From Lachancea thermotolerans CBS 6340 (taxonomy: Eukaryota > Ascomycota > Saccharomycetes > Saccharomycetales > Saccharomycetaceae): a DNA stretch of 64,000 nt. Each line of letters opens with the position of its first letter. The stretch's first letter is position 1. The stretch is from assembly GCF_000142805.1 (NCBI RefSeq), contig NC_013084.1:868001-932000 (forward strand), written 5' to 3'. A model generated the notes under the pieces. The model ran no database searches, was not told the DNA's origin, and was given only the letters and a program-made list of their open reading frames with translations. The position numbers and the translations under genes are program-made. Below, one piece after another: positions 46,134-56,076 of this stretch.

Positions 46134-46694
46134 GCTCAAGCACGCTCAAACAAGCGAAACGACGCACTTAGGCTAAGCGGTTAGTCGGAGGAAGTTGCAG
46201 CATTTCGCTTGGTTAAGTAATGCCATATTTGATCAGCACATATTTATGAGTACTATCATGAATACAGCTTGAGTACACCTTCGAATACTTGGGCAAAATC
46301 GGATAGAGAGCTAACAAAGGTCATAACAAAAGCGGCTGATGCATAGAAATAAAGACAGTAGAAGAAGACCAATAAAGACTCACTGACGGCATTTTTGTGC
46401 CAGGATTTGAATTTCAATATTGATCTTTTGCTTCTATCTCCCAAACTTTAGGTGCGGATATTCGTAGACAAAGGCTCAATTGTATTAACGAAAATTAGAT
46501 CCCGAGCATACTACAGAAAATTTGCGCTAAAGTTTGCTTACATCTTGGAGAGAATATCGGCTACTTTCACATCCAAGCACCTTTTCTAGTGAATGCGTGA
46601 ACGCCGTTGATCAAAAAGCGCGATTAACTATTTTAACCTTGTTTTTGGGCGTCTCACCGGAGTTGATAGTTTACTACCGAAGCATCACTGCTAG
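46134..46694. other. Divergent EFM2-IKS1 intergenic region
   Basis: 561 bases between two start codons; promoters of both genes expected. No motif I recognise with confidence; a 62-codon minus frame at 46256-46444 looks spurious. Confidence 0.5.
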
Positions 46695-48440
46695 ATGAGC
46701 TTAATTGTCTATGGAGATAAAATTGACGATGAAAACAACGAGAGTGTGGTTCTACAGGATCCTAGCTCTCGATCACTTGTAGTCATGAACCAAGAGTCTG
46801 GAGAGATATCTTTGTTGCGGCAAATAAGGGGTCCTCAAAATGGCTCACGACGCAAGGGCGGCACCGGGTTGATATCGTCGTACTTCTGCCCTCAATGCGG
46901 CAGCGAAATAGGTTGCGGTTATAACTTCGCATCATCCCCCCCAAGCACAAAGAAACCATCGGGCTCATTTGTTCACAAGAACTACTTCAATCTTTTAGAG
47001 CACAGAAGCTCTCAAACGCAGCTCCCCAGTATCGAATCGCCTTCGGCAATCCCTGCCTCACTTTTTACCCCTGGCTACTATCAGCGGTTTTTCAAAGAAC
47101 TTTCATTACTAGGGAGTGGTGCTCGCGGATCAGTCTTCAAGGTCGAGCATGTATTGATGGACAACCATTTGGGGGTTTACGCCCTGAAAAAGATCCACAT
47201 TGGAAACAACCTCTCCTGGCTGGAGAGAGGCATGAAGGAAGTCAAGTTTTTGAGTGCTTTGACCCACAGCAGCGTCAATCTCATTACATACAATCACGTC
47301 TGGCTTGAAATGGACAACGCGAGCGGCATAGTCAAAGCACGCAATGGTGAGGAAGTTGGACCACCAGAAAGCGTACCATGTGTTTTTATACTACAACAGT
47401 TTTGTTGCGGTGGAAACCTTGAAGAAGTTGTACTGAATAAAGTGTTCGAAAAGTTTACTGATCATGAGTCCCCCGAAGCCCGTAAGAGGAGGTTCAGGTT
47501 GAGAAGAAGCGCAAATGCCCACGGTTCAAGACAACTCGGACTTGGCACAAACCAAATACTCTCTATTATTCATGATGTTGCGTCGGGGCTCAAAGAACTC
47601 CACGACCTGAACATTATCCATCGTGACCTAAAACCTTCAAATTGTCTACTGCTTGAAAGTTACGAGGCTGGAAAGGAAGGCTACGGTGACAAAAGCTTTC
47701 CCACAGTAGTAATTAGCGATTTTGGTGAAAGCCAGCTCGGGGGGCAGCCGCGATCAGCCACTGGAGCGACCGGAACCTTAGAATTTACTGCTCCCGAAGT
47801 TGTCATAACAAACTCTGAAAACTTGAGTGCTAATTTGCCTCAATTCAGCTTTCAATCGGATATGTACTCACTGGGGATGGTGTGCTATTTCCTGGTTTTT
47901 GGGGAACTTCCTTTTGGATGTCAACAAAGTCTTCCAGAGCTTAAAAAGAACATCAAGCTGCTATCAATAACCAAAGAGGGACTCTCACAGAAACATGATG
48001 ACATGAAACTTCATCCTATCGACTCTGCTATATTCGTCCTCATTGAAAAGCTCTTGAGTCGTGATGCTCTTTCACGCCCCACTGCAGGCGAAGTTAAAGC
48101 AGAAATCGCTGAAATCATGGATCGCCTGGATGACTGCGTATCTGCGACATTTGACGAAAAGCAAGAGCTTTTATCAGACGATGAAAGCGAGCTTCAGTCA
48201 ATTTTCGGCCGACAACCGGAGGAGATTTCCGCAAAAAGTGGACCGTCCTGCAGTGCAATCATTGATTTGGCCAACGTTGCAACTGTCTTGATCGCAATTT
48301 GCTTCTTTAATGAGAAGTCGCTCATTCCATGCGTATGCGTCGCACTTCTAGCTCTGTCCTTGAAAGTCCCGCCACCAGCCCGTAAACTTTTCCTCATTAC
48401 TGAGCTGACACTTCTCATTGTTGCGCATTTAGCAATATAG
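46695..48440 (+). CDS. IKS1: Protein kinase Iks1
   Basis: Poorly studied kinase; the yeast mutant is sensitive to copper and some drugs. 581 residues (yeast 667). An N-terminal region with a CPQCGSEIGCGY zinc-knuckle-like motif is followed by the kinase domain from about residue 133: glycine loop LGSGARGSVFK, lysine in YALKKI, HRDLKPSNCL (about 308), DFGES and APE-type EFTAPEVV. The last 60 residues contain two hydrophobic segments (ATVLIAICFF and IPCVCVALLALSL...LFLITELTLLIVAHLAI), suggesting membrane attachment. Homologue of YJL057C; followed by BIT61/BIT2 150 bases downstream as in S. cerevisiae. Confidence 0.94.
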   Translation: MSLIVYGDKIDDENNESVVLQDPSSRSLVVMNQESGEISLLRQIRGPQNGSRRKGGTGLISSYFCPQCGSEIGCGYNFASSPPSTKKPSGSFVHKNYFNLLEHRSSQTQLPSIESPSAIPASLFTPGYYQRFFKELSLLGSGARGSVFKVEHVLMDNHLGVYALKKIHIGNNLSWLERGMKEVKFLSALTHSSVNLITYNHVWLEMDNASGIVKARNGEEVGPPESVPCVFILQQFCCGGNLEEVVLNKVFEKFTDHESPEARKRRFRLRRSANAHGSRQLGLGTNQILSIIHDVASGLKELHDLNIIHRDLKPSNCLLLESYEAGKEGYGDKSFPTVVISDFGESQLGGQPRSATGATGTLEFTAPEVVITNSENLSANLPQFSFQSDMYSLGMVCYFLVFGELPFGCQQSLPELKKNIKLLSITKEGLSQKHDDMKLHPIDSAIFVLIEKLLSRDALSRPTAGEVKAEIAEIMDRLDDCVSATFDEKQELLSDDESELQSIFGRQPEEISAKSGPSCSAIIDLANVATVLIAICFFNEKSLIPCVCVALLALSLKVPPPARKLFLITELTLLIVAHLAI

Positions 48441-48590
48441 CATATATATAAACACATAACAGGAATCTAACCAGCCACCGGTGGCATGCTGAAAATGCGG
48501 CTTTTGCCCTCTTCACTCCCGACTCAAATTCTTGCCCTAGGGGTTCTCCGATCATAATCAACTCATTTCCAACTTTCTTGACCGAGTTTA

Positions 48591-50201
48591 ATGAATACGA
48601 GTAAAAAGGTAATGGATAACAATGTTAAACGAAAGAGAAGCTTTTCAGCCTTACCTATAGTCCACAAGCTTCCAGGAAAGAATGCGGATTCGGGGCGAGC
48701 TCGGTTCTATAGCGTATCCTCCCAGATTGTTCCTCAAACAATTCAAGTAACTGACGACTTAGGCAGGAAAGCCGCGGCAACAGAGCCTAAGAGCTCGTCG
48801 CCAGCATTGGCAGATCTCTCGAAAGTTGGATTCCAATCCATCTATCGTGATCCTACTGTCAAGAAGAGTCAAAGAAGTATCAATACGCCAGAGCCATCTG
48901 CAAAACTTCACGCGACAAGTTCAAGCTCTTCAATAAAAAGTAGCACAATAACAAGTAATCGGTCATACAGGAGTGGCTCCAATACTTCGGGGCTGAGCCA
49001 TAAACGGAGTGCCCTTTCGCTGTCAAACAAGCTAAGTGGTAAAAAATCGGTCGACACTTTTGACCGAGAGAAGCGCAAAATCAACGGGGTTGATGGCAGT
49101 TCGTCCAGCATCTCGTCAAGCAACAAAGAGCGATCCCGATTATTTACAAATACACTCACCTCTGCTGCCCGTAAACTATTTCACAGAAAAGATGGACGAC
49201 AAGAGAAGCGAGGCGAGCAACTTAAGTCCCCCACAGCTGTAACATCCTCAACCTTTGGCCGGTTCCTGCACAACAAATATAGCAAACATGTGGGGAAAGC
49301 GACTGCACACTATAAATACTCGTCTGGAAGCTTTATAGATTCCGCGAAGTCTAATGCCAACAACCCCAGTACAAGCAACGACGTACCGCTGCAATTAGTG
49401 CAAGAGTCCAATTTAGACGCAAGTGACATTCAAATGCTACATGATCTCATCAAAAATCTGAAATCTTTAGAGTCTAACTATCGTACTTTTACGGTTGAAG
49501 AGCTGGACGCTTTGATGAGTAACGTTTGGGGAGTATACTGCAGCGTTGTTCTAACCCTATTCAAGAACCGAGAACTTTGGGAGCTTCCTGCCAAAATAGA
49601 AGATTTGAATAAGATTCTCTCATTTTACATCAAGCTAAAGACAACATCAAAAAACGCCTCCGCTAGTTCCAAGTTTTTAAGCGAAATCGAAGAATTCTTA
49701 ACAACTTGCCTTTACACTTTGGAAAACCAAATTGTGTTCAATTATAGCAACGAAAACACAATTAACACCGCGTTAAAGAGGCTCTGCGTAATATGGGAGG
49801 TTTTTTACCAGCAGATATACCACAGCACAATAGCGTTGTTTCTGCCTTTGAGCAATAGTTTCCTTGTGGATACTCGATATTGGTCAGAGACGTTTAACGG
49901 TTTCTCCAGTGATGGCATCGGAAATAAACGAGCTGGTTCTCTGTCTTTAGACTTTCTTTTGCTAAAAAGCTTTCGCGACTCGATTGTGTCCCCGTACTAT
50001 CAAAGTTTTATCAACAGTCATGAGGGCGCCAGCAAGGGATTCCACCTTTACATCATGAGCGAAGAAGAGGAGAAAGGTGTAACTCAACAGGATAAGTTGG
50101 TACTCCTTCAATGCTTCGGAATTCTTTCTTCCATACGAGGCACTGACATCAAACAAAGAGTTGTTGACGAACTGCTAGTGGGGATAAGAATGAGTATATG
50201 A
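48591..50201 (+). CDS. TORC2 subunit Bit61/Bit2 ancestor
   Basis: Subunit of TOR complex 2, which controls actin polarity and plasma-membrane lipid balance through Ypk1. 536 residues; S. cerevisiae has two copies, BIT61 (YJL058C) and BIT2 (YBR270C), both about 545 residues, and this single gene lies beside both sets of neighbours. The N-terminal half is Ser/Thr-rich and disordered. The C-terminal half (from about residue 280, IQMLHDLIKNLKSLESNYRTFTVEELDALMSNVW) is the conserved HbrB-type helical domain. Convergent with BTN1, with 14 bases between stops. Confidence 0.92.
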   Translation: MNTSKKVMDNNVKRKRSFSALPIVHKLPGKNADSGRARFYSVSSQIVPQTIQVTDDLGRKAAATEPKSSSPALADLSKVGFQSIYRDPTVKKSQRSINTPEPSAKLHATSSSSSIKSSTITSNRSYRSGSNTSGLSHKRSALSLSNKLSGKKSVDTFDREKRKINGVDGSSSSISSSNKERSRLFTNTLTSAARKLFHRKDGRQEKRGEQLKSPTAVTSSTFGRFLHNKYSKHVGKATAHYKYSSGSFIDSAKSNANNPSTSNDVPLQLVQESNLDASDIQMLHDLIKNLKSLESNYRTFTVEELDALMSNVWGVYCSVVLTLFKNRELWELPAKIEDLNKILSFYIKLKTTSKNASASSKFLSEIEEFLTTCLYTLENQIVFNYSNENTINTALKRLCVIWEVFYQQIYHSTIALFLPLSNSFLVDTRYWSETFNGFSSDGIGNKRAGSLSLDFLLLKSFRDSIVSPYYQSFINSHEGASKGFHLYIMSEEEEKGVTQQDKLVLLQCFGILSSIRGTDIKQRVVDELLVGIRMSI

Positions 50202-50215
50202 TTAATACATTATAT

Positions 50216-51424
50216 TTACTCTTTTAAGCACCAGTCCCTTCCAGTGTCAACTTGATGAGAGCACAGTTTCGGCTCAAGGGCAATACCTATAAATGCTGCC
50301 AGCAGCGTTCCAAAAGAGTCTGACATAGATACAGCACCAAGCGTAAACTCTCTCTCTGAAGGATTAACATCGTGTATGATATTCATGAAGGTATGAACAT
50401 AAGACGCGCCTCCTAAGAGTCCTTCAAAAAAAATCAGAAGCATGACAGGGTATACCGAATGGACAATATAGAACCATGATTGACAAATGACCACTGTTAA
50501 ATTCAAGCCTTGGAGCACCGACAATAGGAAAAGCTTTTTTATTCTAATGAAGCTTCCACTTGATCGAGATATGAAGACACCCAGCTGGTAAAGCGTTCCA
50601 TATGTCACGTAGATATCCCGGTATTTGTTGAAGAAAAAGGGATGTGTGTGGTCTCCATCTAGAGGGAACAGAAGCGTAGGTGAAACTGCTTGATTAATCA
50701 AATATTCGAAAAGGTAGACTGTGGAAAGAGGGAGCATGTAAGGTATAAATAAGGACCTCAACCGCGTCAAAGTTGTGTTGATATGATTTTTCAATGCCAT
50801 CCATTTGGACGTGGCTTTATAGTTGTCAGGGAAAGAGTCGCTGCTTGCTGTGGACGGTTGAGCCGACTCAGTTATCTCACCCTCAATAGGCTGGTAAGAG
50901 TCCTGCGTATCTAGTCGAAAATACAGTAAAAAAGCGAAAGGAAGCACGCTGAAGAGAAGGAGTGAGATACCAACTGGGACTTTCAAAATTGACGTCAAAA
51001 GTAGGTAGGCGCCACTTCCAAGCAAACCGGCGCCCCCGGTTCCCGAACTCCATCCATTGAGGCTCGGATGCTGGTAGTAGTGTGTCAACTGAAGAAACGT
51101 AATCTCCCCTAATCCCGAGGAAAGAGAAGCCAAAATAATGCCACCAATACACACGCTCAGCTTTCCTCCAGAGACCAGGATCATTCCCACACAGCTCAGT
51201 ATGATGAGGAGCGCAATACGTCGGTTGTGTGGCACTTTGTGAATAAAAAACGGTGCACTTAACTTTACAGTAAAAGAAGGCAAGATGTCGACCAACAGAA
51301 TTAGAGACTTGGGCAAGTTAGGCCCTACTATATCGGCAGCCGCCGATAGAATGACCACGTAAAGCACATTATTGACAAGCCCGAATATCCAAAAATACCG
51401 GAACACAGTTGAGGATTCTACCAT
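50216..51424 (-). CDS. YHC3: Vacuolar CLN3/battenin homologue Btn1
   Basis: 402 residues (yeast Btn1/Yhc3 408), orthologue of human CLN3 (Batten disease). Multi-pass vacuolar membrane protein of the equilibrative nucleoside/major-facilitator type, linked to vacuolar pH and basic amino-acid transport. The N-terminal FRYFWIFGLVNNVLYVVILSAAADIVG, the SSGLGEITFLQLTHYY block and GLLGGASYVHTFMNI are family signatures. About ten hydrophobic segments can be seen. Homologue of YJL059W, in the same order as in S. cerevisiae before BNA3. Confidence 0.94.
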   Translation of the reverse strand: MVESSTVFRYFWIFGLVNNVLYVVILSAAADIVGPNLPKSLILLVDILPSFTVKLSAPFFIHKVPHNRRIALLIILSCVGMILVSGGKLSVCIGGIILASLSSGLGEITFLQLTHYYQHPSLNGWSSGTGGAGLLGSGAYLLLTSILKVPVGISLLLFSVLPFAFLLYFRLDTQDSYQPIEGEITESAQPSTASSDSFPDNYKATSKWMALKNHINTTLTRLRSLFIPYMLPLSTVYLFEYLINQAVSPTLLFPLDGDHTHPFFFNKYRDIYVTYGTLYQLGVFISRSSGSFIRIKKLFLLSVLQGLNLTVVICQSWFYIVHSVYPVMLLIFFEGLLGGASYVHTFMNIIHDVNPSEREFTLGAVSMSDSFGTLLAAFIGIALEPKLCSHQVDTGRDWCLKE

Positions 51425-51600
51425 TGGTTTCAGATATGATATCGGAACCGATTTGTTTATTTGTTGACTTGATTGACTTGAAGGTTTGATCGCGGTCTCG
51501 TGACGAGAATGTCAGAATAACAACCACCTCAAATCTGCCAACGCGTGGATTTGGAATACTTCTTATTCTATGTATTTATTTGGCACAGCCCTGCTATTTA

Positions 51601-52932
51601 TCACAAATGCTCTTTCAAGAGTCTCAGTCTTTCTACAGCACCCTCCAGGTAGTCATCGGTCTTGCAGACGGCGAATCTCAACAAATTCTCGGCAACCTTT
51701 TCATGCTCCTTGATATAGAACTCAGTAGGAGGGATTGCAACGACACCGAGCTCATTAATAAGCCAGTAAGAAATGCGGAAGTCTTTAGCTTTGGAGCGCA
51801 ACTCTTCCGGGAACGGGTAGTCCTCAGGGATCTTGACCTTGGAGAAGTCTACGAGGACGAAATAGGTTCCTTCGGGCTTGGTGTAAGGGAGCCCTAGCTC
51901 ATCGAATACACGAGTGAAAATATTGAACTTGTGAATGTATTCTTCTCTCATTTTCTTGAAATACCCGTTGTCGAGAGCAATGGGTAAGGCGTTAGCACAC
52001 GCTTCCTGCAGAGGGGATGGCGACGCAAAACAAATACGGGTATGAGCCATGGAGGCGTACTCGAGCAGCTCAGGATTCAAAGAAACAATCCAGCCAATTC
52101 TCCACCCAGTGGCAGCGAAACTTTTGCCGGCGGAGCCAATGGTCAGCGTGATTTGGCCGATCTCAGGGCTCAGCGTAGCAACCCTTGTGAATTCCGGCGT
52201 GAAGTATAAGTGCTCGTATACCTCATCCGAAATGATCACAACATTGTTCTCAACACATATTTGGCCGATCTGTAGAAGCTCTTCGCGCGTGAAGACCTTC
52301 CCAACTGGGTTGTGAGGGGTGTTCAGGATAAGGGCCTTGGTCTTGGGCGTAATCGCAGCACGAAGCTCATCGTAGTCGACAGTCCATTCGGTTCCCTCTG
52401 TGGGGCGCACGCTCATCTCTTTGGGTGGGTGTAGCGGCACGTAGGTCACCTTGCCACCGGGAATTTGGATGTTAGAGATGTATTGGTCAAAGAAGGGCTC
52501 GAAAACAATTACCTCATCGCCGGGATTTAAAAGCCCAACTAGGCACGCTAGGATACCCTCGTTCGCGCCCGTCGTAACCTGAATGTTGTTGGCCTGCAAC
52601 TGCGTGTTGTAGAGAGGCGAGTACTGCTTGATTAGCGAATTTATGAGCGACATGCGGCCTTTTGTTGGCGAGTACTGGTTCACCATAGCGTCGTCGAGGG
52701 CCTTCTGCGCCTCTTCGACCACGAATGCAGGCGGAGAATACGAGAAGAAGCCCTGGCCCAAGTTTATGAGGTCGCGACCCTTGTTTTGAGCATTGTGGGC
52801 TGCAGCGGCGGCCGCTTCGTTGGTCAATGACCACACATCCTTAGTAAGGTTCTGAGTTAGTGCCAAGTTAGGCACAATTTGGCGTTGTTTTCCTACACTC
52901 ATGCTCAACTTTCTTGATAGATGCTTGATCAT
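51601..52932 (-). CDS. BNA3: Kynurenine aminotransferase Bna3
   Basis: PLP-dependent fold-type I aminotransferase that converts kynurenine to kynurenic acid (arylformamidase role once proposed). 443 residues (yeast 444). The PLP lysine is K270 in GSAGKSFAATGWRIGW; NLGQGFFSYSPP, NQYSPTKGR, NTPHNPVGKVF and SDEVYEHLYF are diagnostic. There are two candidate starts: the ATG at 52932 gives a basic, hydroxylated leader (MIKHLSRKLSMSVGK) that looks mitochondrial, and an in-frame ATG ten codons later (52902) gives a form without it. Yeast Bna3 is found in both cytosol and mitochondria, so both may be used. Homologue of YJL060W. Confidence 0.96.
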   Translation of the reverse strand: MIKHLSRKLSMSVGKQRQIVPNLALTQNLTKDVWSLTNEAAAAAAHNAQNKGRDLINLGQGFFSYSPPAFVVEEAQKALDDAMVNQYSPTKGRMSLINSLIKQYSPLYNTQLQANNIQVTTGANEGILACLVGLLNPGDEVIVFEPFFDQYISNIQIPGGKVTYVPLHPPKEMSVRPTEGTEWTVDYDELRAAITPKTKALILNTPHNPVGKVFTREELLQIGQICVENNVVIISDEVYEHLYFTPEFTRVATLSPEIGQITLTIGSAGKSFAATGWRIGWIVSLNPELLEYASMAHTRICFASPSPLQEACANALPIALDNGYFKKMREEYIHKFNIFTRVFDELGLPYTKPEGTYFVLVDFSKVKIPEDYPFPEELRSKAKDFRISYWLINELGVVAIPPTEFYIKEHEKVAENLLRFAVCKTDDYLEGAVERLRLLKEHL

Positions 52933-53311
52933 TCAAACGCCGCACGAAAGATAGCCCCTTCGAACGTCCTTACCCCAGGCTCGTTCATGGCGCTTTAATA
53001 CTGGCCCGTCACTATCAGCGCCCAAACAATTATGGCCAGCTGAGGGAGCGCCACAGTGCGCGAAATTACCGACCATCACGTGGACATATGCCAAGGGCGC
53101 CAAATCACTACCACACGTACAGGGTACAGATCCGAATCGACGCCGACATTGTTCTAAAGGAGTCAGAAGCGATCTGGTTTTAGGTTTTATGTTTATGCGG
53201 GGAGTTTTTCTATTTTACTAATATCTGGTTTTTTCCAGGTATTTCTAGATTGTCTTCCAGGTCATCGACAAGTTTAATCAAACTATCAAAAGTGACTTCA
53301 GAAGTTACATA
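52933..53311. other. Divergent BNA3-SDH8 intergenic region
   Basis: 379 bases between start codons. It contains a Cbf1-type TCACGTG at 53076-53082 and TTTTATGTTTA at 53185-53195, an exact match to the S. cerevisiae replication-origin core that may be chance. Confidence 0.5.
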
Positions 53312-53719
53312 ATGAGCTTTATAGGTTCGAGAGCATCACTCACAGCAGGCACACTTTTCAAAAGGTCTCGGAACGTGATTCCGGCTGCGTTTAGCCGGTC
53401 GTTCCAGGCCAAACGGGGTCCTGCACCTCCACAGCTGCCAAAAGAGGAGCAAGAAGAATTTGAGAGGCTGCAGCGCATCGCGCAGTCGCAGGAGGCCATC
53501 GACGAGTATAACCGTGAGATTGAGAACGATACGACAAAGGAAAGTGCGAAGTCTCCGATCTTGAAGGCAGATATCGGTGGGTTCTCTCCTGAGTTTTCGA
53601 AAACTATTCCAGAGTTCGCAGGCGACGTGAATCCAAAGACAGGGGAGCGCGGCGGACCTAAACAAGACCCGCTCAAGCACGGCGACTACTCTTTTAATGG
53701 CAGGGTGACTGACTTCTAG
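53312..53719 (+). CDS. SDH8: Succinate dehydrogenase assembly factor Sdh8 (SDHAF4)
   Basis: Mitochondrial matrix chaperone that binds flavinylated Sdh1 and promotes its joining with Sdh2. 135 residues (yeast 138). A basic presequence (MSFIGSRASLTAGTLFKRSRN) is followed by a Pro/Glu-rich linker and the conserved C-terminal motif: GGPKQDPLKHGDYSFNG then RVTDF, the hallmark of the family. Homologue of YBR269C. The chromosome X-type genes BNA3 and NUP82 flank it. Convergent with NUP82, 67 bases between stops. I saw no Puf3 element in its short 3' gap. Confidence 0.95.
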   Translation: MSFIGSRASLTAGTLFKRSRNVIPAAFSRSFQAKRGPAPPQLPKEEQEEFERLQRIAQSQEAIDEYNREIENDTTKESAKSPILKADIGGFSPEFSKTIPEFAGDVNPKTGERGGPKQDPLKHGDYSFNGRVTDF

Positions 53720-53786
53720 TTACGATTATGGTACGCATGTAGGTTATTAAAATATGCGGGGTGCGGTCCACGCGCGAACGAACGAA

Positions 53787-55862
53787 CTACGAGTCAAGCT
53801 CCTGGGTGGTGCACTGCAGCTCCGCCTGGCATTCCTTGATTATGCGCGAGTCCTTGGCAAGCATTGCCTGAAGCTCGTCCCAGGGCACGCCTCCCGCGCT
53901 TTCGGCGCTCTTTTTGCTGCGGCTGGCAGCCTCAGCTGAGTCGACTCTTACATACTCCAAGCTTAACTTCAAGGAGGATAGGGCCTCTGCCAGATCCTGC
54001 TGTTCGTGCACAAGGCGGTTGAAGCGCACAACCTGGTTCCTAAGCTCCTTGAACCACTCCATCTCTGCTTTCGCGATAGGCTGCGACTGCAGCTGGCTGG
54101 ACTTCGATATTTGCGTCATGTTTCTGTGCAAGCTCTCGAATCTCAATGCAATGGATTTGTTCTTTTCCTGAATTGCTTCCCAACGGGGTTTCTGGGACGC
54201 CAGATGGGCAGACACGCGTTCTTTTTTTGTTCTGAGCTCACTAACGTCTCGCAGATGCTGCGCCAGCTCATCTTGCTGCCCAAGGAGCCTTAAATGGAGA
54301 GAAAGGCCCAAAGTTTGTGCCAGAGTGACGCGACTCAATACCTCCTTAGATATATCGGTAAGTAATGATAGTTGGTCTTCATTGTCTGTGTTGTTAAGAG
54401 TCTTTTGCCGCAACGCTGCGGGAATTACAGTGGACAAGGGGCTTTTTAACAGGGATTGAACTTTTTGGTTTAGAGTTTGCACCTCACTCAAAGGCTGGCT
54501 GTAGGGGCGTTGGCGATTGGTTTCGCTTTTCTCAATCTTCTCAGTCGTTGAGCTAGCTGGCGTTTGCATAGAAGAAATATCAATAGACGTTATCTCTTTC
54601 TCTGAAAGCAATACAATCTTCTGCATCCCACTCTCAGGCCATAAACCAGCAGATTGGAATGTGCCCTTCTTTTCCGTAATTTCTTCAGTTAGGTCTTCTT
54701 CACTGAGCTCTGTAGCATCGCAGTCATCCAAAGACCGTTCAATAGACCGCGTTAGGCGACTCAGGTTAACAACGGCCGCTTTCTCTGCGGAAATAAGAAC
54801 AAAACAGCTCCCGTAAATCAGTGATATGGATCCAGGTAATTTCAAAGATCCCACGGATATCAATGAGTTTTTCTCCGAAGAACCGCTGTCCTCCCACGAC
54901 ATGACCGGTGTCAGATCAGGGAAACACTCTAGTATTGTGTCGTCATCGAAGGTTATGAGCAAAAGCTCAGTTGTTTCGTCCTCAAGGGCAATAGCTTTAA
55001 TTTGTTTGGCTGTGGCAAGATAGAGCTTTTCTGGGAACGGACTAATGGTGAAAGGCCCTTGAGCACGAGCGTTGCGATAAGCTTTCCGGATGTGGAACGT
55101 TTGCAACAGGTTTGTTTGAGAGTCGTCCGCATCGTGAGGTTGGTTGTACAAACTCGACATGAAATGCAGCTGTCTTGTCGCCTTGAGTTTCAGTTCAGGT
55201 GAGTCGCCCTCACTCAACTCTTGATACTGTAGCAAAGCCTTGTTGAAGTTGTATTTTAGCGCTTTCCTTGTTATCGATAACTCTGACGGCATGCATGGAT
55301 ATATGGAGAAAACGTCAGCACCCTCGCTTACGCTCATTAAGTATAGTGTCAAGCCATCGGCGCTGAAGCACACTGATTCGATGTCTTTGACCGAAGATCC
55401 CATCCCAAGTTCATTGGTCGACGCGTTGAGAACAGTCGTGGGGGCAGAGAAGTCTTCACTGAGCAGCTCATACAGGAGTATTTCGTCTCTCTTATTCAAA
55501 ACTGTAAGACAGGAGTCCAGACGCCCCCTAGGATGCCAGAGCACTTGCTTCACGCCAGCCGGAACCTTTATTCTGTAACTCTCAGGTCTGGTCTGGTCCC
55601 ATGAAAGTGCTAAAACCTGTATCTCGTCGACGTTGTTGAGGCACAGGAGCGTTCCAGAATCATTCAATACTGCACTGGTGTAGTTTGAGATAGCGTTAAG
55701 TTCCATATACTCATAGTTAGGTGCGTCCATCAAACACCATTTTAGTGAATTGCCCTCCAGCAAAATAGTCCTTGAAAGGTCTTTGGTGTGAAGGCATAAT
55801 CTTTCTGACCGGCTTTCGCCCAATGACCTGGCTTGGAAGATTGGGTGAGCCTCAGGGAGCAT
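53787..55862 (-). CDS. NUP82: Nucleoporin Nup82
   Basis: Cytoplasmic-face nuclear pore protein that anchors Nup159 and Nsp1 for mRNA export. 691 residues (yeast 713). The N-terminal two thirds is a WD-type beta-propeller; the C-terminal third has coiled-coil helices (LRLLGQQDELAQHLRDVSELRTKKERVSAHL; ALSSLKLSLEYVRVDSAEAASRSKKSAE) that assemble with partners. Start ATG at 55862. Homologue of YJL061W. Confidence 0.92.
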   Translation of the reverse strand: MLPEAHPIFQARSLGESRSERLCLHTKDLSRTILLEGNSLKWCLMDAPNYEYMELNAISNYTSAVLNDSGTLLCLNNVDEIQVLALSWDQTRPESYRIKVPAGVKQVLWHPRGRLDSCLTVLNKRDEILLYELLSEDFSAPTTVLNASTNELGMGSSVKDIESVCFSADGLTLYLMSVSEGADVFSIYPCMPSELSITRKALKYNFNKALLQYQELSEGDSPELKLKATRQLHFMSSLYNQPHDADDSQTNLLQTFHIRKAYRNARAQGPFTISPFPEKLYLATAKQIKAIALEDETTELLLITFDDDTILECFPDLTPVMSWEDSGSSEKNSLISVGSLKLPGSISLIYGSCFVLISAEKAAVVNLSRLTRSIERSLDDCDATELSEEDLTEEITEKKGTFQSAGLWPESGMQKIVLLSEKEITSIDISSMQTPASSTTEKIEKSETNRQRPYSQPLSEVQTLNQKVQSLLKSPLSTVIPAALRQKTLNNTDNEDQLSLLTDISKEVLSRVTLAQTLGLSLHLRLLGQQDELAQHLRDVSELRTKKERVSAHLASQKPRWEAIQEKNKSIALRFESLHRNMTQISKSSQLQSQPIAKAEMEWFKELRNQVVRFNRLVHEQQDLAEALSSLKLSLEYVRVDSAEAASRSKKSAESAGGVPWDELQAMLAKDSRIIKECQAELQCTTQELDS

Positions 55863-56048
55863 TGTGAATTTCCAATTGCCGCCTTGTTCTCAGTTTTCAA
55901 CTCTGTTGATTTGATTCTACCTGATGAGCAGCGACAAATTTTCCTACGTCCTGTATGATGGAGCTTCAAGATAGATAATCTGCGCTAAAGAGATGTAACG
56001 CATACCATTCTTCAGTCTCCAATTAGCTTATTTAAACATCTATGCTTC

Positions 56049-56058
56049 TATATACATG
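56049..56058 (-). promoter_or_regulatory. Puf3 element in MRPL37 3' UTR
   Basis: CATGTATATA on the minus strand, full match to CNTGTAHATA, 18 bases after the MRPL37 stop codon. Confidence 0.7.
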
Positions 56059-56076
56059 AGGTAATGCGGGCCCAGC

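Noticed and set aside
53185-53195. TTTTATGTTTA, an exact match to the S. cerevisiae ARS core
   Set aside because: Eleven degenerate bases occur by chance in AT-rich spacer, and origin motifs differ among Lachancea species. Not called as an origin.
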